This document shows, piece after piece, positions 19,809 to 29,415 of a DNA stretch of 64,000 nucleotides. The translations under genes were made by a program, and so were the position numbers. The notes beneath the pieces were generated by a model. That model made no database searches, was not told the origin of the DNA, and saw nothing but the letters and a program-made list of their open reading frames with translations. The stretch is from Bacillota bacterium (GTDB lineage: Bacteria > Bacillota > Clostridia > Peptostreptococcales > Anaerovoracaceae). The stretch's first letter is position 1. Every line of letters begins with the position of its first letter. The stretch covers positions 1-64,000 of the forward strand of contig JAQXIX010000024.1 in NCBI GenBank assembly GCA_029008005.1. The letters run 5' to 3'.

Positions 19809-20804
19809 TTATCTGAAAAACTGCTCTACAACAAACACAACAACGCCTCCGAGTGCCATTGTTACAGGCAAAGTCACAACCCATGCTGTGAAAATATTTC
19901 CTGCCACGCCCCACTTAACTGCGGACTTACGGCGAGCCGAGCCTGTTCCCATTATCGAAGTTGTTATTACCTGAGTTGTACTTACGGGTGCTCCAATGAA
20001 GGTCATAAGTTCAATAACAAGCGCCGACGATGTCTGTGCCACGAAACCCGATGCCGGCTGTATCTTCGTAACACCGCTTCCCATGGTTTTCATTACTTTC
20101 CATCCTCCGACGGATGTTCCCAGTGCCATTACGCAGGCACATGTAATCTTTACCCAGAAAGGCACCCCGTGATCTGCAGAAATCAACCCACCTGTAACAA
20201 GGGCCAGAGTAATGATACCCATCGTTTTCTGTGCGTCATTGTTACCGTGGCTGAATGCGACAACGGCCGAAGAAATAACCTGCAGTTTCAGGAATACTTT
20301 ATTTACTCTTGTCTGCGACCACTTAGCAAAGAGCTTATATACCAGCTTCATTCCCATGAATCCGATAAACAGTCCGAGAAGCGGTGAAGTGAACAGCGGA
20401 ATAACAACCTTCGAAAGAACTCCGCTCCATATGATATGGTCATTGCTCATCGTATAAACTATTACTGCTCCCACGAGACTGCCGATAAGTGCGTGAGAGG
20501 AACTGCTCGGAATGCCCTTCCACCATGTGAAGAGATTCCATATTATAGCTCCGATCAGCGCTGACAGAATTACATACTGCTCCAGTTCCACGTCAACAAG
20601 ACCTTTCGAAATTGTTCCGGCAACCTTCTCGCTGGCCATTGCGCCGATAAGATTCATTACTGCCGCCAGTGCAATAGCTCTGCCCGGAGTGAGAGCATTA
20701 GTATATACAGCTGTTGCAATAGCATTGGCCGTATCGTGAAATCCGTTTATAAATTCAAAAAGCAGAGCAAAGGCAATTACGAAAATCAATACTGTACTAA
20801 GCAT
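19809..20804 (-). CDS. pit: PiT family inorganic phosphate transporter
   Basis: FEFINGFHDTANAIATAV, SSSHALIGSL, GNNDAQKTMG. Confidence 0.93.
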   Translation of the reverse strand: MLSTVLIFVIAFALLFEFINGFHDTANAIATAVYTNALTPGRAIALAAVMNLIGAMASEKVAGTISKGLVDVELEQYVILSALIGAIIWNLFTWWKGIPSSSSHALIGSLVGAVIVYTMSNDHIIWSGVLSKVVIPLFTSPLLGLFIGFMGMKLVYKLFAKWSQTRVNKVFLKLQVISSAVVAFSHGNNDAQKTMGIITLALVTGGLISADHGVPFWVKITCACVMALGTSVGGWKVMKTMGSGVTKIQPASGFVAQTSSALVIELMTFIGAPVSTTQVITTSIMGTGSARRKSAVKWGVAGNIFTAWVVTLPVTMALGGVVVFVVEQFFR

Positions 20805-21420
20805 TTTTCACCATCACTCCTCTTACTGTATCGGCAAGATGTTCACATGCGTCCAGGGTTTCTTCCAGATTTTCGTATATATCTTTCCACTTGATAACTT
20901 CTATCGGATTATCTTCTTCTTTGAAGAGTTTGCCTATTGCGCGTCTGTAAACTGCGTCACCCAGGTTCTCCAGTCTGTTGATTTCAATGGTTGCTGCCTT
21001 TGCACTATCGTTCTTTCCTCTTTCCGGAAGCGCGTCAAACAGCTTCTTGACTTCTTTTGTCGCATCAACAATAAGATTTCCCATTTCGACAGCATCGTTT
21101 CTCAGTTCCTCAACACAGTAAATCTGGAACTTGCTGGCCGTATCCTCCATATAGTCTGCCAGGTCATCCATCTGATTTACAATGGTGAAAATATCTTCCC
21201 TGTCAAAAGGTGTAACAAAGGATCCATTAAGCACATCGAGAATCTTATGTGATTTAGCGTCGCAATCCGATTCTGTAAGCTTCATATCCGCGATTGCTCT
21301 CTCTACATTTCTGTAGTCATTGATTATGCCGCTGAAATCACGTCCCATCTTTTCAAGTGTATTCGCGAAATCCTTAAACATTGTGAAAAACACGTCTTCC
21401 TTTTTTTTACCGAATGCCAT
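20797..21420 (-). CDS. DUF47 / PhoU-like protein, Pit accessory
   Basis: Position overlapping pit; DPFDREDIFTIVNQMDDLADYMEDT-type motif. Confidence 0.88.
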   Translation of the reverse strand: MAFGKKKEDVFFTMFKDFANTLEKMGRDFSGIINDYRNVERAIADMKLTESDCDAKSHKILDVLNGSFVTPFDREDIFTIVNQMDDLADYMEDTASKFQIYCVEELRNDAVEMGNLIVDATKEVKKLFDALPERGKNDSAKAATIEINRLENLGDAVYRRAIGKLFKEEDNPIEVIKWKDIYENLEETLDACEHLADTVRGVMVKNA

Positions 21421-21437
21421 ATTACAGTACCTACCTC

Positions 21438-22127
21438 CTACTCAAATTTATATCCTATTCCTCTGACTGTTTTAATATGTTTACCGCATGCTCCCAGCTT
21501 CGTTCTGAGAGTGCCGATATGCACATCAACCGTTCTCGTTTCTCCTACGAAATCTATGCCCCACACTTCTGTCAGCAGGCTGTCCCTTGAAAAAACCTGC
21601 CCCTTATTGCGCAAAAGCATCTCAAGCATATCAAATTCCTTAAGTGTAAGCTGGATTTCTTTCCCCTCAGCCGTAACCCGGTGCTTCGGAATATCCATTT
21701 CTATACCGCCTCCGGACATCACCGGGGCAGTTTCCTCTGCTGTCTCTCCCGAGCGTCTGAGGACAGCCTTGACCCTGGCAACCATTTCCATCATCCCGTA
21801 CGGCTTCGCCAGGTAGTCGTCAGCACCCAGGTCGAGACCGCTTACCTTATCGTATTCCGTCCCCTTGGCACTTGCCATTATTACCGGAATGTTTTTTGTT
21901 TTCTCGTCGGCTCTGAGTTTCTTAAGTATCGTCAACCCATCATCACCAGGAAGCATTATGTCGAGCAGAATCAGTTCCGGAACTTTTTCTCCTGCCGCTG
22001 CTCGTCTGTCAAGTTCACGGAAGAGTTCCTGACCGTCATTGAACCCTGCCGCTTCAAACTCTGCAGTTTTCAGAGTGTATATTACCAGCTCTCTTATAGA
22101 ACTGTCATCTTCGACACAAAAAATCAT
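21438..22127 (-). CDS. OmpR/PhoB-family response regulator
   Basis: Receiver domain LILLDIMLPGDDGLTILKKLR, winged helix C-terminus RTVDVHIGTLRTKLG. Confidence 0.92.
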   Translation of the reverse strand: MIFCVEDDSSIRELVIYTLKTAEFEAAGFNDGQELFRELDRRAAAGEKVPELILLDIMLPGDDGLTILKKLRADEKTKNIPVIMASAKGTEYDKVSGLDLGADDYLAKPYGMMEMVARVKAVLRRSGETAEETAPVMSGGGIEMDIPKHRVTAEGKEIQLTLKEFDMLEMLLRNKGQVFSRDSLLTEVWGIDFVGETRTVDVHIGTLRTKLGACGKHIKTVRGIGYKFE

Positions 22128-22183
22128 CTGTTTCCCCCTTTATTTCACACTTACCTATATAATACCGCAAAGATTTCAAAAAA

Positions 22184-23491
22184 TCACCTTTGTTTTGGCA
22201 GAATGACCGTGATTTCGGTTCCAACTCCCAGTGCGCTGATTGTATGAATTTCTCCGTCAAGAAAGGCTACTGCGTTTTTAACTATCGAAAGCCCCAGGCC
22301 TGTTCCGCCTGTCGCCTTTGAATGACTTTTATCCACTCTGTAAAACCTTTCGAAAATCCTGTCAAGATGTTCTTCTTCTATTCCTATACCGGTGTCTCTT
22401 ACTTTTATTGTTACACTGTCAGGGCTGCCGCAGACACTTAGTATGACAGAACCTCCCGGGTTATTGTATTTAATACCGTTATCGCAGAGGTTATACATTA
22501 TTTCCCTTACCAGCTGATAAACGCTGTTTACTGTCAGGTACTTCTCTCCGCTGATTTCCAGTTCCAGCTTTACCTGTCCTGCCGATGCAACTTCTTCCAG
22601 GGAGTCCGCTACATCCTTCGCCGTCTCTGCCATATTTACCTCCTCCTTCGGAAGGGGTTCTTTTTCGTCGAGCTTGGAGAGACTGATTATATCATCAACA
22701 AGATTAAGAAGGTTTGTTGATTCCTTTCTTATCCTGTTGGCGAATTGCGGAACATCCTCTTCTTTTACCGCACCCGCTTCAAGCAGTTCTGCACTTCCCA
22801 TTATTGTCTGCAGCGGTGTCTTCAGTTCATGGGAAACGTTGGCCGTGAACTCCTTTCTCATCTTCTGTCCCGTATGCTTCCCCGAATGTTCTATCATTGG
22901 TCCCAGTTCTTTGAAAACGCTGTCATCATCAGTATCTTCAAAAGAAATTTCATTGATATTTTTTACTATCTTAACAGCTGCTCTTCTCGCCATCAGTGCC
23001 GCCGCGATTATTGCTATTATCAGGACTACACACATAGGCTGCAGCATTACCAGAATGTACGAGAGAATAGTCAGGTGCGTTGCCGCCACCCTTATTACCG
23101 TACCGTCACTGAGTTTCTTCGCGATATAGTCGGTTTTTTCGGTCAAGGTGCTTGAAAATCTCGTCGACGCTCCCTTGCCGGTTTCAAAGGCTTCCTTTAC
23201 TTCTTCGCGATCTCCGTGATTTTCAAGGGTTGATGCCTTTGCGAATGTATCTTCGAGTACATTGCCGTTTTTATCGATAAGTGTATACCGGTAATCGTCT
23301 ATATCAATTTTTTTCATGTAATCCCAGCCTTCTTTGTCTACGGCTGCGGCAACTACTGTAAACTGGTGATTCAGTGATGATTTCTGTTCATCTGCGAAAT
23401 ACCCGTACATGCATGCGAGTATTATAGCGAAGCTGGCAACGAGAACAATCAACGTGACCGTCAATATCGAAACAAAAATCTTCTTTGTCAT
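22184..23491 (-). CDS. PhoR-like sensor histidine kinase
   Basis: NVSHELKTPLQTIMG, DNGIKYN, VRDTGIGI, GTGLGLSIVK. Confidence 0.93.
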   Translation of the reverse strand: MTKKIFVSILTVTLIVLVASFAIILACMYGYFADEQKSSLNHQFTVVAAAVDKEGWDYMKKIDIDDYRYTLIDKNGNVLEDTFAKASTLENHGDREEVKEAFETGKGASTRFSSTLTEKTDYIAKKLSDGTVIRVAATHLTILSYILVMLQPMCVVLIIAIIAAALMARRAAVKIVKNINEISFEDTDDDSVFKELGPMIEHSGKHTGQKMRKEFTANVSHELKTPLQTIMGSAELLEAGAVKEEDVPQFANRIRKESTNLLNLVDDIISLSKLDEKEPLPKEEVNMAETAKDVADSLEEVASAGQVKLELEISGEKYLTVNSVYQLVREIMYNLCDNGIKYNNPGGSVILSVCGSPDSVTIKVRDTGIGIEEEHLDRIFERFYRVDKSHSKATGGTGLGLSIVKNAVAFLDGEIHTISALGVGTEITVILPKQR

Positions 23492-23616
23492 TTGTTCATC
23501 CTCCTCATAATTATCTTTTATTGTATTTCAGAGGATCAGGTCTTTTCTATCAAGAAATTGTAAAGTTTTAAAAAGCTGCCGCTTTTCGCGACAGCTTGTC
23601 ATTTGTTTGTATTCCT

Positions 23617-25026
23617 TTATTTCCTGTCTTTTGTAAGGTATGCCTTAACACTCGGAATCTGTGCCAGAACCAGGTAGACCACTCCCGCTACTATACATGA
23701 CAGTCCGGTACCTGTTGTGAAATTAAATATTTCCGCTCTCGCCACATAATTTATCGGGTCGTACACCAGGAAGTATGCAATTGTTCCGCATATGAACGCC
23801 GCCGCTCCGACAAGGTTGAAGCCGCCTGTGTAATAATAGGCATTTTCTTTGCCCTGATACATCATGTCTCTTATTGATATGCTCTGTCTTCTTACGAAGA
23901 AATAGTCGACGAGAATAATTATTACAGTCGGTCCGCCGATGAATCCGATTACCGCCAGGAATACACTGTAGTATTCCATTACAACTCCGCTGAAGTTCAG
24001 GAAGAGCACCCAGATTGACCAGGCAATCAGTATTTTTCTGTAGCTCCATTTCGGCAGAATTACCTTCGTACTTACCGACAGGCTGTACATTGCAACAGAC
24101 ATAATGGAAATATTTGAGAAAATCAGGCAAAGCATAGAGATAATTGCCAGCGCGCCTCCTATCTGTCCGAACCAGATTGACGGGTCATTTGAGTATACTC
24201 CGGTCATATCCGATACTGCCAGCGCACCGAATGCTCCTACACATGCGATTAGTGCATATACTACTCCGTAACCTACCATGAATCCCCAGTATGTGCCGCT
24301 TTCTGATTTACCAAGACGCGGAATTACTCCGATTACCGTATACCATGCACATACAAATGCCAGATTCCATTCAGTTGCAACCATATAATTTTCGCGGAAG
24401 TTATCGCTTATAGGATAGATTGCTTCCATCGCCATCAAGTCACCCCATGAGTAATTCGAAAACACGAAATACAGCAGCACCGCACACGCAATAATTACGC
24501 CCGGAATTACAACGTAAGAAATTTTAGTGATTACGTCAGGTCCCATACATGCGATGAAAAATCCTATCACAACGCAGGTCGCACCAAGCCACGGCAGCAA
24601 CGTTTCCGGAAGGACATTTCCGGTTATTATTGTGTACAGGCCGCTTACGGAAGTTCCGTGAATCCCTGTCAGAACAGCTTCCCAGCCCCATGTGGCGAAT
24701 ATTGCCAGGAACCAGATAATCACTATCCCTTTATATCCGAATACCGCCCTCTGATAAACCCAGGTATCTATACCTTCTCTTGCAGGGATTATTACTGTCA
24801 GCAGATATATTATACTGAACAGTACTATCATACCTATCATATTCGTAAGTGCGGCCTTAAGGCCAAGCACTGAAATAATTGTTCCTCCCTGTGTGAAGCA
24901 CCACGGTGCCATAGAATACACAATGGTTACTGCCGCTATAGCAATGAACCCGTGTGTTCTTTCTTTCTTCAGCATAGGAATCGCACCAAATACCGCTTCT
25001 TGATTTGCATTTTGTTCGTTATTCAT
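23617..25026 (-). CDS. NCS1-family permease (cytosine/purine permease-like)
   Basis: About 12 TM; NCS1-type N-terminus; neighbours a nitrilase-family amidohydrolase. Confidence 0.8.
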   Translation of the reverse strand: MNNEQNANQEAVFGAIPMLKKERTHGFIAIAAVTIVYSMAPWCFTQGGTIISVLGLKAALTNMIGMIVLFSIIYLLTVIIPAREGIDTWVYQRAVFGYKGIVIIWFLAIFATWGWEAVLTGIHGTSVSGLYTIITGNVLPETLLPWLGATCVVIGFFIACMGPDVITKISYVVIPGVIIACAVLLYFVFSNYSWGDLMAMEAIYPISDNFRENYMVATEWNLAFVCAWYTVIGVIPRLGKSESGTYWGFMVGYGVVYALIACVGAFGALAVSDMTGVYSNDPSIWFGQIGGALAIISMLCLIFSNISIMSVAMYSLSVSTKVILPKWSYRKILIAWSIWVLFLNFSGVVMEYYSVFLAVIGFIGGPTVIIILVDYFFVRRQSISIRDMMYQGKENAYYYTGGFNLVGAAAFICGTIAYFLVYDPINYVARAEIFNFTTGTGLSCIVAGVVYLVLAQIPSVKAYLTKDRK

Positions 25027-25057
25027 TGTCTTCTCCGTTTCAAGTTAATCTGCTTAT

Positions 25058-25237
25058 TTATATTATGCCTATCGCAATAATTATTACACACGCAACTGCT
25101 GTTGCTATCATCCCAATATAATCCCTTTTCTGCAGTCTAGGGACGTATTCGTAATCGGGAGATTCGATTTCCGTAATTCGCGATTCCAGCTCCTCTTCAA
25201 GGAGTTCTTCAAAAGTTTTCTCTCTTTCAGTTGCCAT
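25058..25237 (-). CDS. Small single-TM protein, 59 aa
   Basis: Not in the ORF track; MATEREKTFEELLEEELESRITEIESPDYEYVPRLQKRDYIGMIATAVACVIIIAIGII; RBS AGGAGG, located between the permease and hydrolase genes. Confidence 0.75.
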   Translation of the reverse strand: MATEREKTFEELLEEELESRITEIESPDYEYVPRLQKRDYIGMIATAVACVIIIAIGII

Positions 25238-25265
25238 TGCTTCCTCCTGTTACCGACTGTTACAG

Positions 25266-26084
25266 TCACTTTATTATTGCTTCATATGTTCCCGGATTTC
25301 TGTCTTTGAGTAGCACATAATATCCCTCTCTAAGTTCCGGCAGCTTTGACAGATCAACTGTCGCGGATATGATCTCTTCTCCCGCTCCTGCTGAAACAAC
25401 AGGTCTTCCCAGCGGTCCGGAGATTTTGCTTCTGCCGAAGAAATCCAAAGTCCTGTCTCTTCCCACATGATTACATGATGCCAGGTAAACAACATTGTCA
25501 AAGGATCTCGCCGCATTTACCAGTTCCCAGTCGCCTTCATTCGGCTCTGTTTCCCATGCGGCAGGCACTGCAATGATTTCCGCTCCCTTAAGCGCGAGAA
25601 TTCTTGCCACCTCCGGATAGGCTGTATCCCAGCATATCATTATGCCGATTTTGCCTATTGGCGTATCAAACACGTTGTATTCCGTTCCTTTTTCAAAATA
25701 TCGTGTTTCTTCGCCCTCAACCAGATGTGTTTTTCTGTATTTCCCTATAGGCGTTCCATCGCTTCCTATAAGAACAGCCGTATTGTATAAAACCTCTTTT
25801 CCCTGTTTCCCGGCTTTTTCCACCATTCCGAATATTATGTGCACATTATGCTTTTTCGCCTGCTGTGCCATTATCTCAATGCTCGATCCTTCCGGGTAGG
25901 TCTCTGCCATTTCCTCGTACAGATCGCTGCACTCGTATCCCGTAAGCGACAGCTCAGGGAAAACGATTAACTGAACATCCTTGTCCTGCATTACTTCGTC
26001 AATTTTGGCAACCATCTTTTTTAAATTGGCTTCTTTGTCTCCAAGCGCTGACTGCATCTGTACGCAAGCTATTTTTGTCTGCAT
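25266..26084 (-). CDS. Carbon-nitrogen hydrolase (nitrilase superfamily)
   Basis: LIVFPELSLTGYE, KYRKTHLVEGE, IGIMICWDTAYPEVAR. Confidence 0.93.
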   Translation of the reverse strand: MQTKIACVQMQSALGDKEANLKKMVAKIDEVMQDKDVQLIVFPELSLTGYECSDLYEEMAETYPEGSSIEIMAQQAKKHNVHIIFGMVEKAGKQGKEVLYNTAVLIGSDGTPIGKYRKTHLVEGEETRYFEKGTEYNVFDTPIGKIGIMICWDTAYPEVARILALKGAEIIAVPAAWETEPNEGDWELVNAARSFDNVVYLASCNHVGRDRTLDFFGRSKISGPLGRPVVSAGAGEEIISATVDLSKLPELREGYYVLLKDRNPGTYEAIIK

Positions 26085-26211
26085 TTTATTTCACTTCCTT
26101 TCTTACCCAGAGCCATAAATATACCATATTCCTTATATAAATACAAGTGTATGCGGCAATAGATTTTGCCGGAGATACATGATATATTAATTTCGAAAGG
26201 ATATATAAAAA

Positions 26212-27138
26212 ATGGAACGGAAAATAGTAAGAATCGGCGATACCCCTCTGAGTTTTTCGGTTTATTCGGTTGAAAGCTCGCCGACACACAAGAACAATCC
26301 CGGCACAGTTGAAATCATCTTCTGTCTCAAGGGAACTGTCAGATTCGGCTATGCATATGAGGACTTCACACTTATCGCAGGCGACTACATTGCTGTTGAC
26401 AGGGATGCATACTTTCTCTACAAGGGGCGTGACAATGTGTGCGTGTCATTTTATCTTGATCTTCTTCGTTACGAAGACAAATATCCTTATGCGCGACATT
26501 CTCTGTATGTATGTGAAGGAACACCTGAGACAGATGTTCCCGATTACCCGAGGCCTTCCCACATGAAACTCAAAAGCCTTATGATTGCTGCCTTAAAATG
26601 CACGGCAGAAGGCGGGAATGAGTCCTCAATACAAAATATTGCAGATAAAATGGCAGATCTGTTTGTTAACAATTTTGATATCGCCTTCTATCATTACGGC
26701 AGCGAAAACATGCCTGAGAAGACATTAGAGCGAATCCGTTACATAACAGTTTATCTTCAGGAACATCTTCACGAAAAAATATCCATGAAAACACTGGCTG
26801 ATGAAATGGAAATCACCGAAGGCTACCTTTCGGAATTCATGCGAAAAAACTCCATTGGATTCCGAAACATGCTGGCATATATCAGGGCAAACGAATCGGA
26901 GGAGTATCTTCTGAATACAGATAAAACCATTATGGAGATTTCCGAGTTGTGCGGATTCTCTGACGTGAAATACTATTACAGCGCTTTTAAGAGATGGTAC
27001 AAATGCACTCCCAAACAGTTCCGGGAAAGGTACGCGACAATTACCGATACAGACATTGAATACCTGCCTCTGGACAGCATAGATGAGCTTATTAGTCAAC
27101 TTCTTCAGGAACATTTCATCGACACCTACGCGAGATAA
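26212..27138 (+). CDS. AraC family transcriptional regulator
   Basis: C-terminal double HTH: ISMKTLADEMEITEGYLSEFMRK, ISELCGFSDVKYYYSAFKRWYKCTPKQFRER. Confidence 0.92.
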   Translation: MERKIVRIGDTPLSFSVYSVESSPTHKNNPGTVEIIFCLKGTVRFGYAYEDFTLIAGDYIAVDRDAYFLYKGRDNVCVSFYLDLLRYEDKYPYARHSLYVCEGTPETDVPDYPRPSHMKLKSLMIAALKCTAEGGNESSIQNIADKMADLFVNNFDIAFYHYGSENMPEKTLERIRYITVYLQEHLHEKISMKTLADEMEITEGYLSEFMRKNSIGFRNMLAYIRANESEEYLLNTDKTIMEISELCGFSDVKYYYSAFKRWYKCTPKQFRERYATITDTDIEYLPLDSIDELISQLLQEHFIDTYAR

Positions 27139-27154
27139 TGTCGCTTATGCATGT

Positions 27155-27200
27155 AAAAAACACGAAAACGACAATACATTTGTCGTTTTCGTGTTTTTTA
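27155..27200. terminator. Bidirectional intrinsic terminator
   Basis: AAAAACACGAAAACGACAATACATTTGTCGTTTTCGTGTTTTTTA. Confidence 0.8.
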
Positions 27201-27251
27201 TTATCGAAATAGTCGATTATCGTCGTTGTTTCCCGTCGCAAAATAGTTGTA

Positions 27252-27428
27252 TTATCTTCTCATGGATATGAGTGACCAGAGGACAATGACTCCTCCCAGG
27301 ACGAGAAGCACAATAGCTTTCGTCGCCGGAATCCAGTCAATAATTCTGGTTCCTATAAGCGCTGCGAAGAGCAAAACGCAGATTCCCGCAATCAGACAAA
27401 TGATGTTAACAACTTTCTTTATATCCAT
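27252..27428 (-). CDS. Small two-TM membrane protein (58 aa from the preferred ATG at 27428)
   Basis: MDIKKVVNIICLIAGICVLLFAALIGTRIIDWIPATKAIVLLVLGGVIVLWSLISMRR with AGGCAGG upstream. Confidence 0.6.
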   Translation of the reverse strand: MDIKKVVNIICLIAGICVLLFAALIGTRIIDWIPATKAIVLLVLGGVIVLWSLISMRR

Positions 27429-27539
27429 AATCAACCTGCCTTTCTGATGTGCATACTGTAAACCAGCAAAAGGCATTTGTCAAATACACTGACACACAGT
27501 CTGTAATTATTTTTTTATATATTTTTCGGAGGTAAAGCT

Positions 27540-28904
27540 ATGAACGAATTGCAAAACCAGGGCGAACTTAAAAAGACCTTAAGTCTGCCGCTTCTAATCG
27601 GTTTCGGTCTGGCCTATCTGGCACCGACCGTTGTATTTAACTACTATGGTATCTGGACATGCGAAGACGGAACAGCCGGACACTATCCTCTGGCTCTTCT
27701 CATTACGACTGTAATGATGCTCTTTACTGCATTCAGCTACACAAGAATGGTAAAAGAATTCCCTCAGGCAGGATCCGCTTACGTTTACGTAAACAAATCC
27801 GTACAGCCTCATATCGGATTCCTTACAGGATGGGTAATGCTTCTTGACTACCTGCTCCTTCCGATGATCTGCTACCTGCTGCTGGGAATATACATCAACG
27901 AATACTTCCCTGTTCTTCCGGTATGGGTAATTGTTATCGGTTGTGCCGCACTTGGCGCTATCTTTAACATCATCGGCGCAAAAACAGCTTCATTTGTTGA
28001 TTCAATTATTATCGCAGCTCAGCTGATATTTACAGCACTGACAATCGTCCTCTGCATTATGTACGTATGCGACGGAGGCGGTGCAGGTTCTGTATTCTCC
28101 GCAAAGGCTATAATCAATCCTGAAACATTTAATTTCTCATCAGTACTTAATGCATCTGCAATACTGTGCGTATCATTCGTAGGATTCGATGCCGTAACAA
28201 CCATGGCGGAAGAAACAAAAGACCCTCAAAAGGTAATGACACCGGCAATAATAGGTGTATGCCTCGGAGCCGGAATCCTGTTCTTCATTACATCCTACTT
28301 CATGAACATCGCATGGCCGAACGCTGTAACGGAAATTCAGGATCCCGATGTAGGAGCTTATGAATTCTATCCTCAGATTGGTTATGACTGGGCAGCCGAC
28401 ATATTCTTCATCGTAGATGAATTCGCATCATTCGTATGTGCAATGGCCGGTATGGGTGCTGTCTCGAGAATTTTGCTTGGAATGGGACGCGACAACATTC
28501 TTCCTAAGAAATTCTTCGGATCCGTATCAAAGAAATTCAACACTCCTGTTAAAAACATTATCCTGGTATCACTTATTGCCTGCACAGGAATCTTCTATGC
28601 AGACAACCTTGTGGGAGCCGCTGAACTTGTATCCTTCGGATGTATAATCGGATTTATCATGGTAAACATTTCCGTATTCATGAGATTTTATATCAAGAAG
28701 GGACAGCGTCAGGGACTTAAAAACAAAATCATGTATATGATAATTCCTCTTATCGGTGCGATAATCCTGATATTCGCCTTCTTCTTCATCGGAACAGGTG
28801 CGAAGATTCTCGGCGGTATCTGGTTCGGTATAGGATTCATATATCTCCTTGTTAAGACAAAGTGCTTCAGAGAACTGCCGCCTGAAATGCATTTCGAGGA
28901 ATAA
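27540..28904 (+). CDS. APC-superfamily amino acid permease
   Basis: 12-TM profile; FGLAYLAPTVVFNYYGI, VSFVGFDAVTTMAEETKDPQK. Confidence 0.92.
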   Translation: MNELQNQGELKKTLSLPLLIGFGLAYLAPTVVFNYYGIWTCEDGTAGHYPLALLITTVMMLFTAFSYTRMVKEFPQAGSAYVYVNKSVQPHIGFLTGWVMLLDYLLLPMICYLLLGIYINEYFPVLPVWVIVIGCAALGAIFNIIGAKTASFVDSIIIAAQLIFTALTIVLCIMYVCDGGGAGSVFSAKAIINPETFNFSSVLNASAILCVSFVGFDAVTTMAEETKDPQKVMTPAIIGVCLGAGILFFITSYFMNIAWPNAVTEIQDPDVGAYEFYPQIGYDWAADIFFIVDEFASFVCAMAGMGAVSRILLGMGRDNILPKKFFGSVSKKFNTPVKNIILVSLIACTGIFYADNLVGAAELVSFGCIIGFIMVNISVFMRFYIKKGQRQGLKNKIMYMIIPLIGAIILIFAFFFIGTGAKILGGIWFGIGFIYLLVKTKCFRELPPEMHFEE

Positions 28905-28905
28905 T

Positions 28906-29415
28906 ATGACAAAGGGCATCACTATTAAAACCATACCTTCATGTACGGTTTACAGGGCTGAGTACGATTTCAGAAGCATTTCGGATTTTTTCAACATGGA
29001 AACAGGCGAAAACATTCTTTACGATCTGCAATATATGATGGAGGCAGATAATCCCGATGTTAAAGTGCCGGAGCTGGGGGAGGATTACAACTTCTTCCAG
29101 CTTCCTCTGAGAAAAAATCCCGACGGGACAAAGCACATAATATACAGGGACATGACTATCGGGAAAGGTATGGACAGCAGAATCGGCGCCTACAGATTCG
29201 AAATCATTCCGGAAATAACTGCTGCGACTCTTATGCACCGCGGCCCCTTCGAGACTGTGGAAGCGGCTTTTGCGAGTGTAGTTGACTGGATATCCGCAAA
29301 CGGTTATGTCGTTGCGGGACCGGGACGATGTTCGGCCATTCACGGCCCGTGGGACAGAGATAACCCCGAAGATTTTCTCAATGAAATACAGGTTCCGATT
29401 AAAAAGGAGGATTAG
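28906..29415 (+). CDS. GyrI-like / effector-binding domain protein
   Basis: MTKGITIKTIPSCTVYRAEYDF... AATLMHRGPFETVEAAF; ORF track start 28849 overlaps the upstream permease. Confidence 0.7.
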   Translation: MTKGITIKTIPSCTVYRAEYDFRSISDFFNMETGENILYDLQYMMEADNPDVKVPELGEDYNFFQLPLRKNPDGTKHIIYRDMTIGKGMDSRIGAYRFEIIPEITAATLMHRGPFETVEAAFASVVDWISANGYVVAGPGRCSAIHGPWDRDNPEDFLNEIQVPIKKED

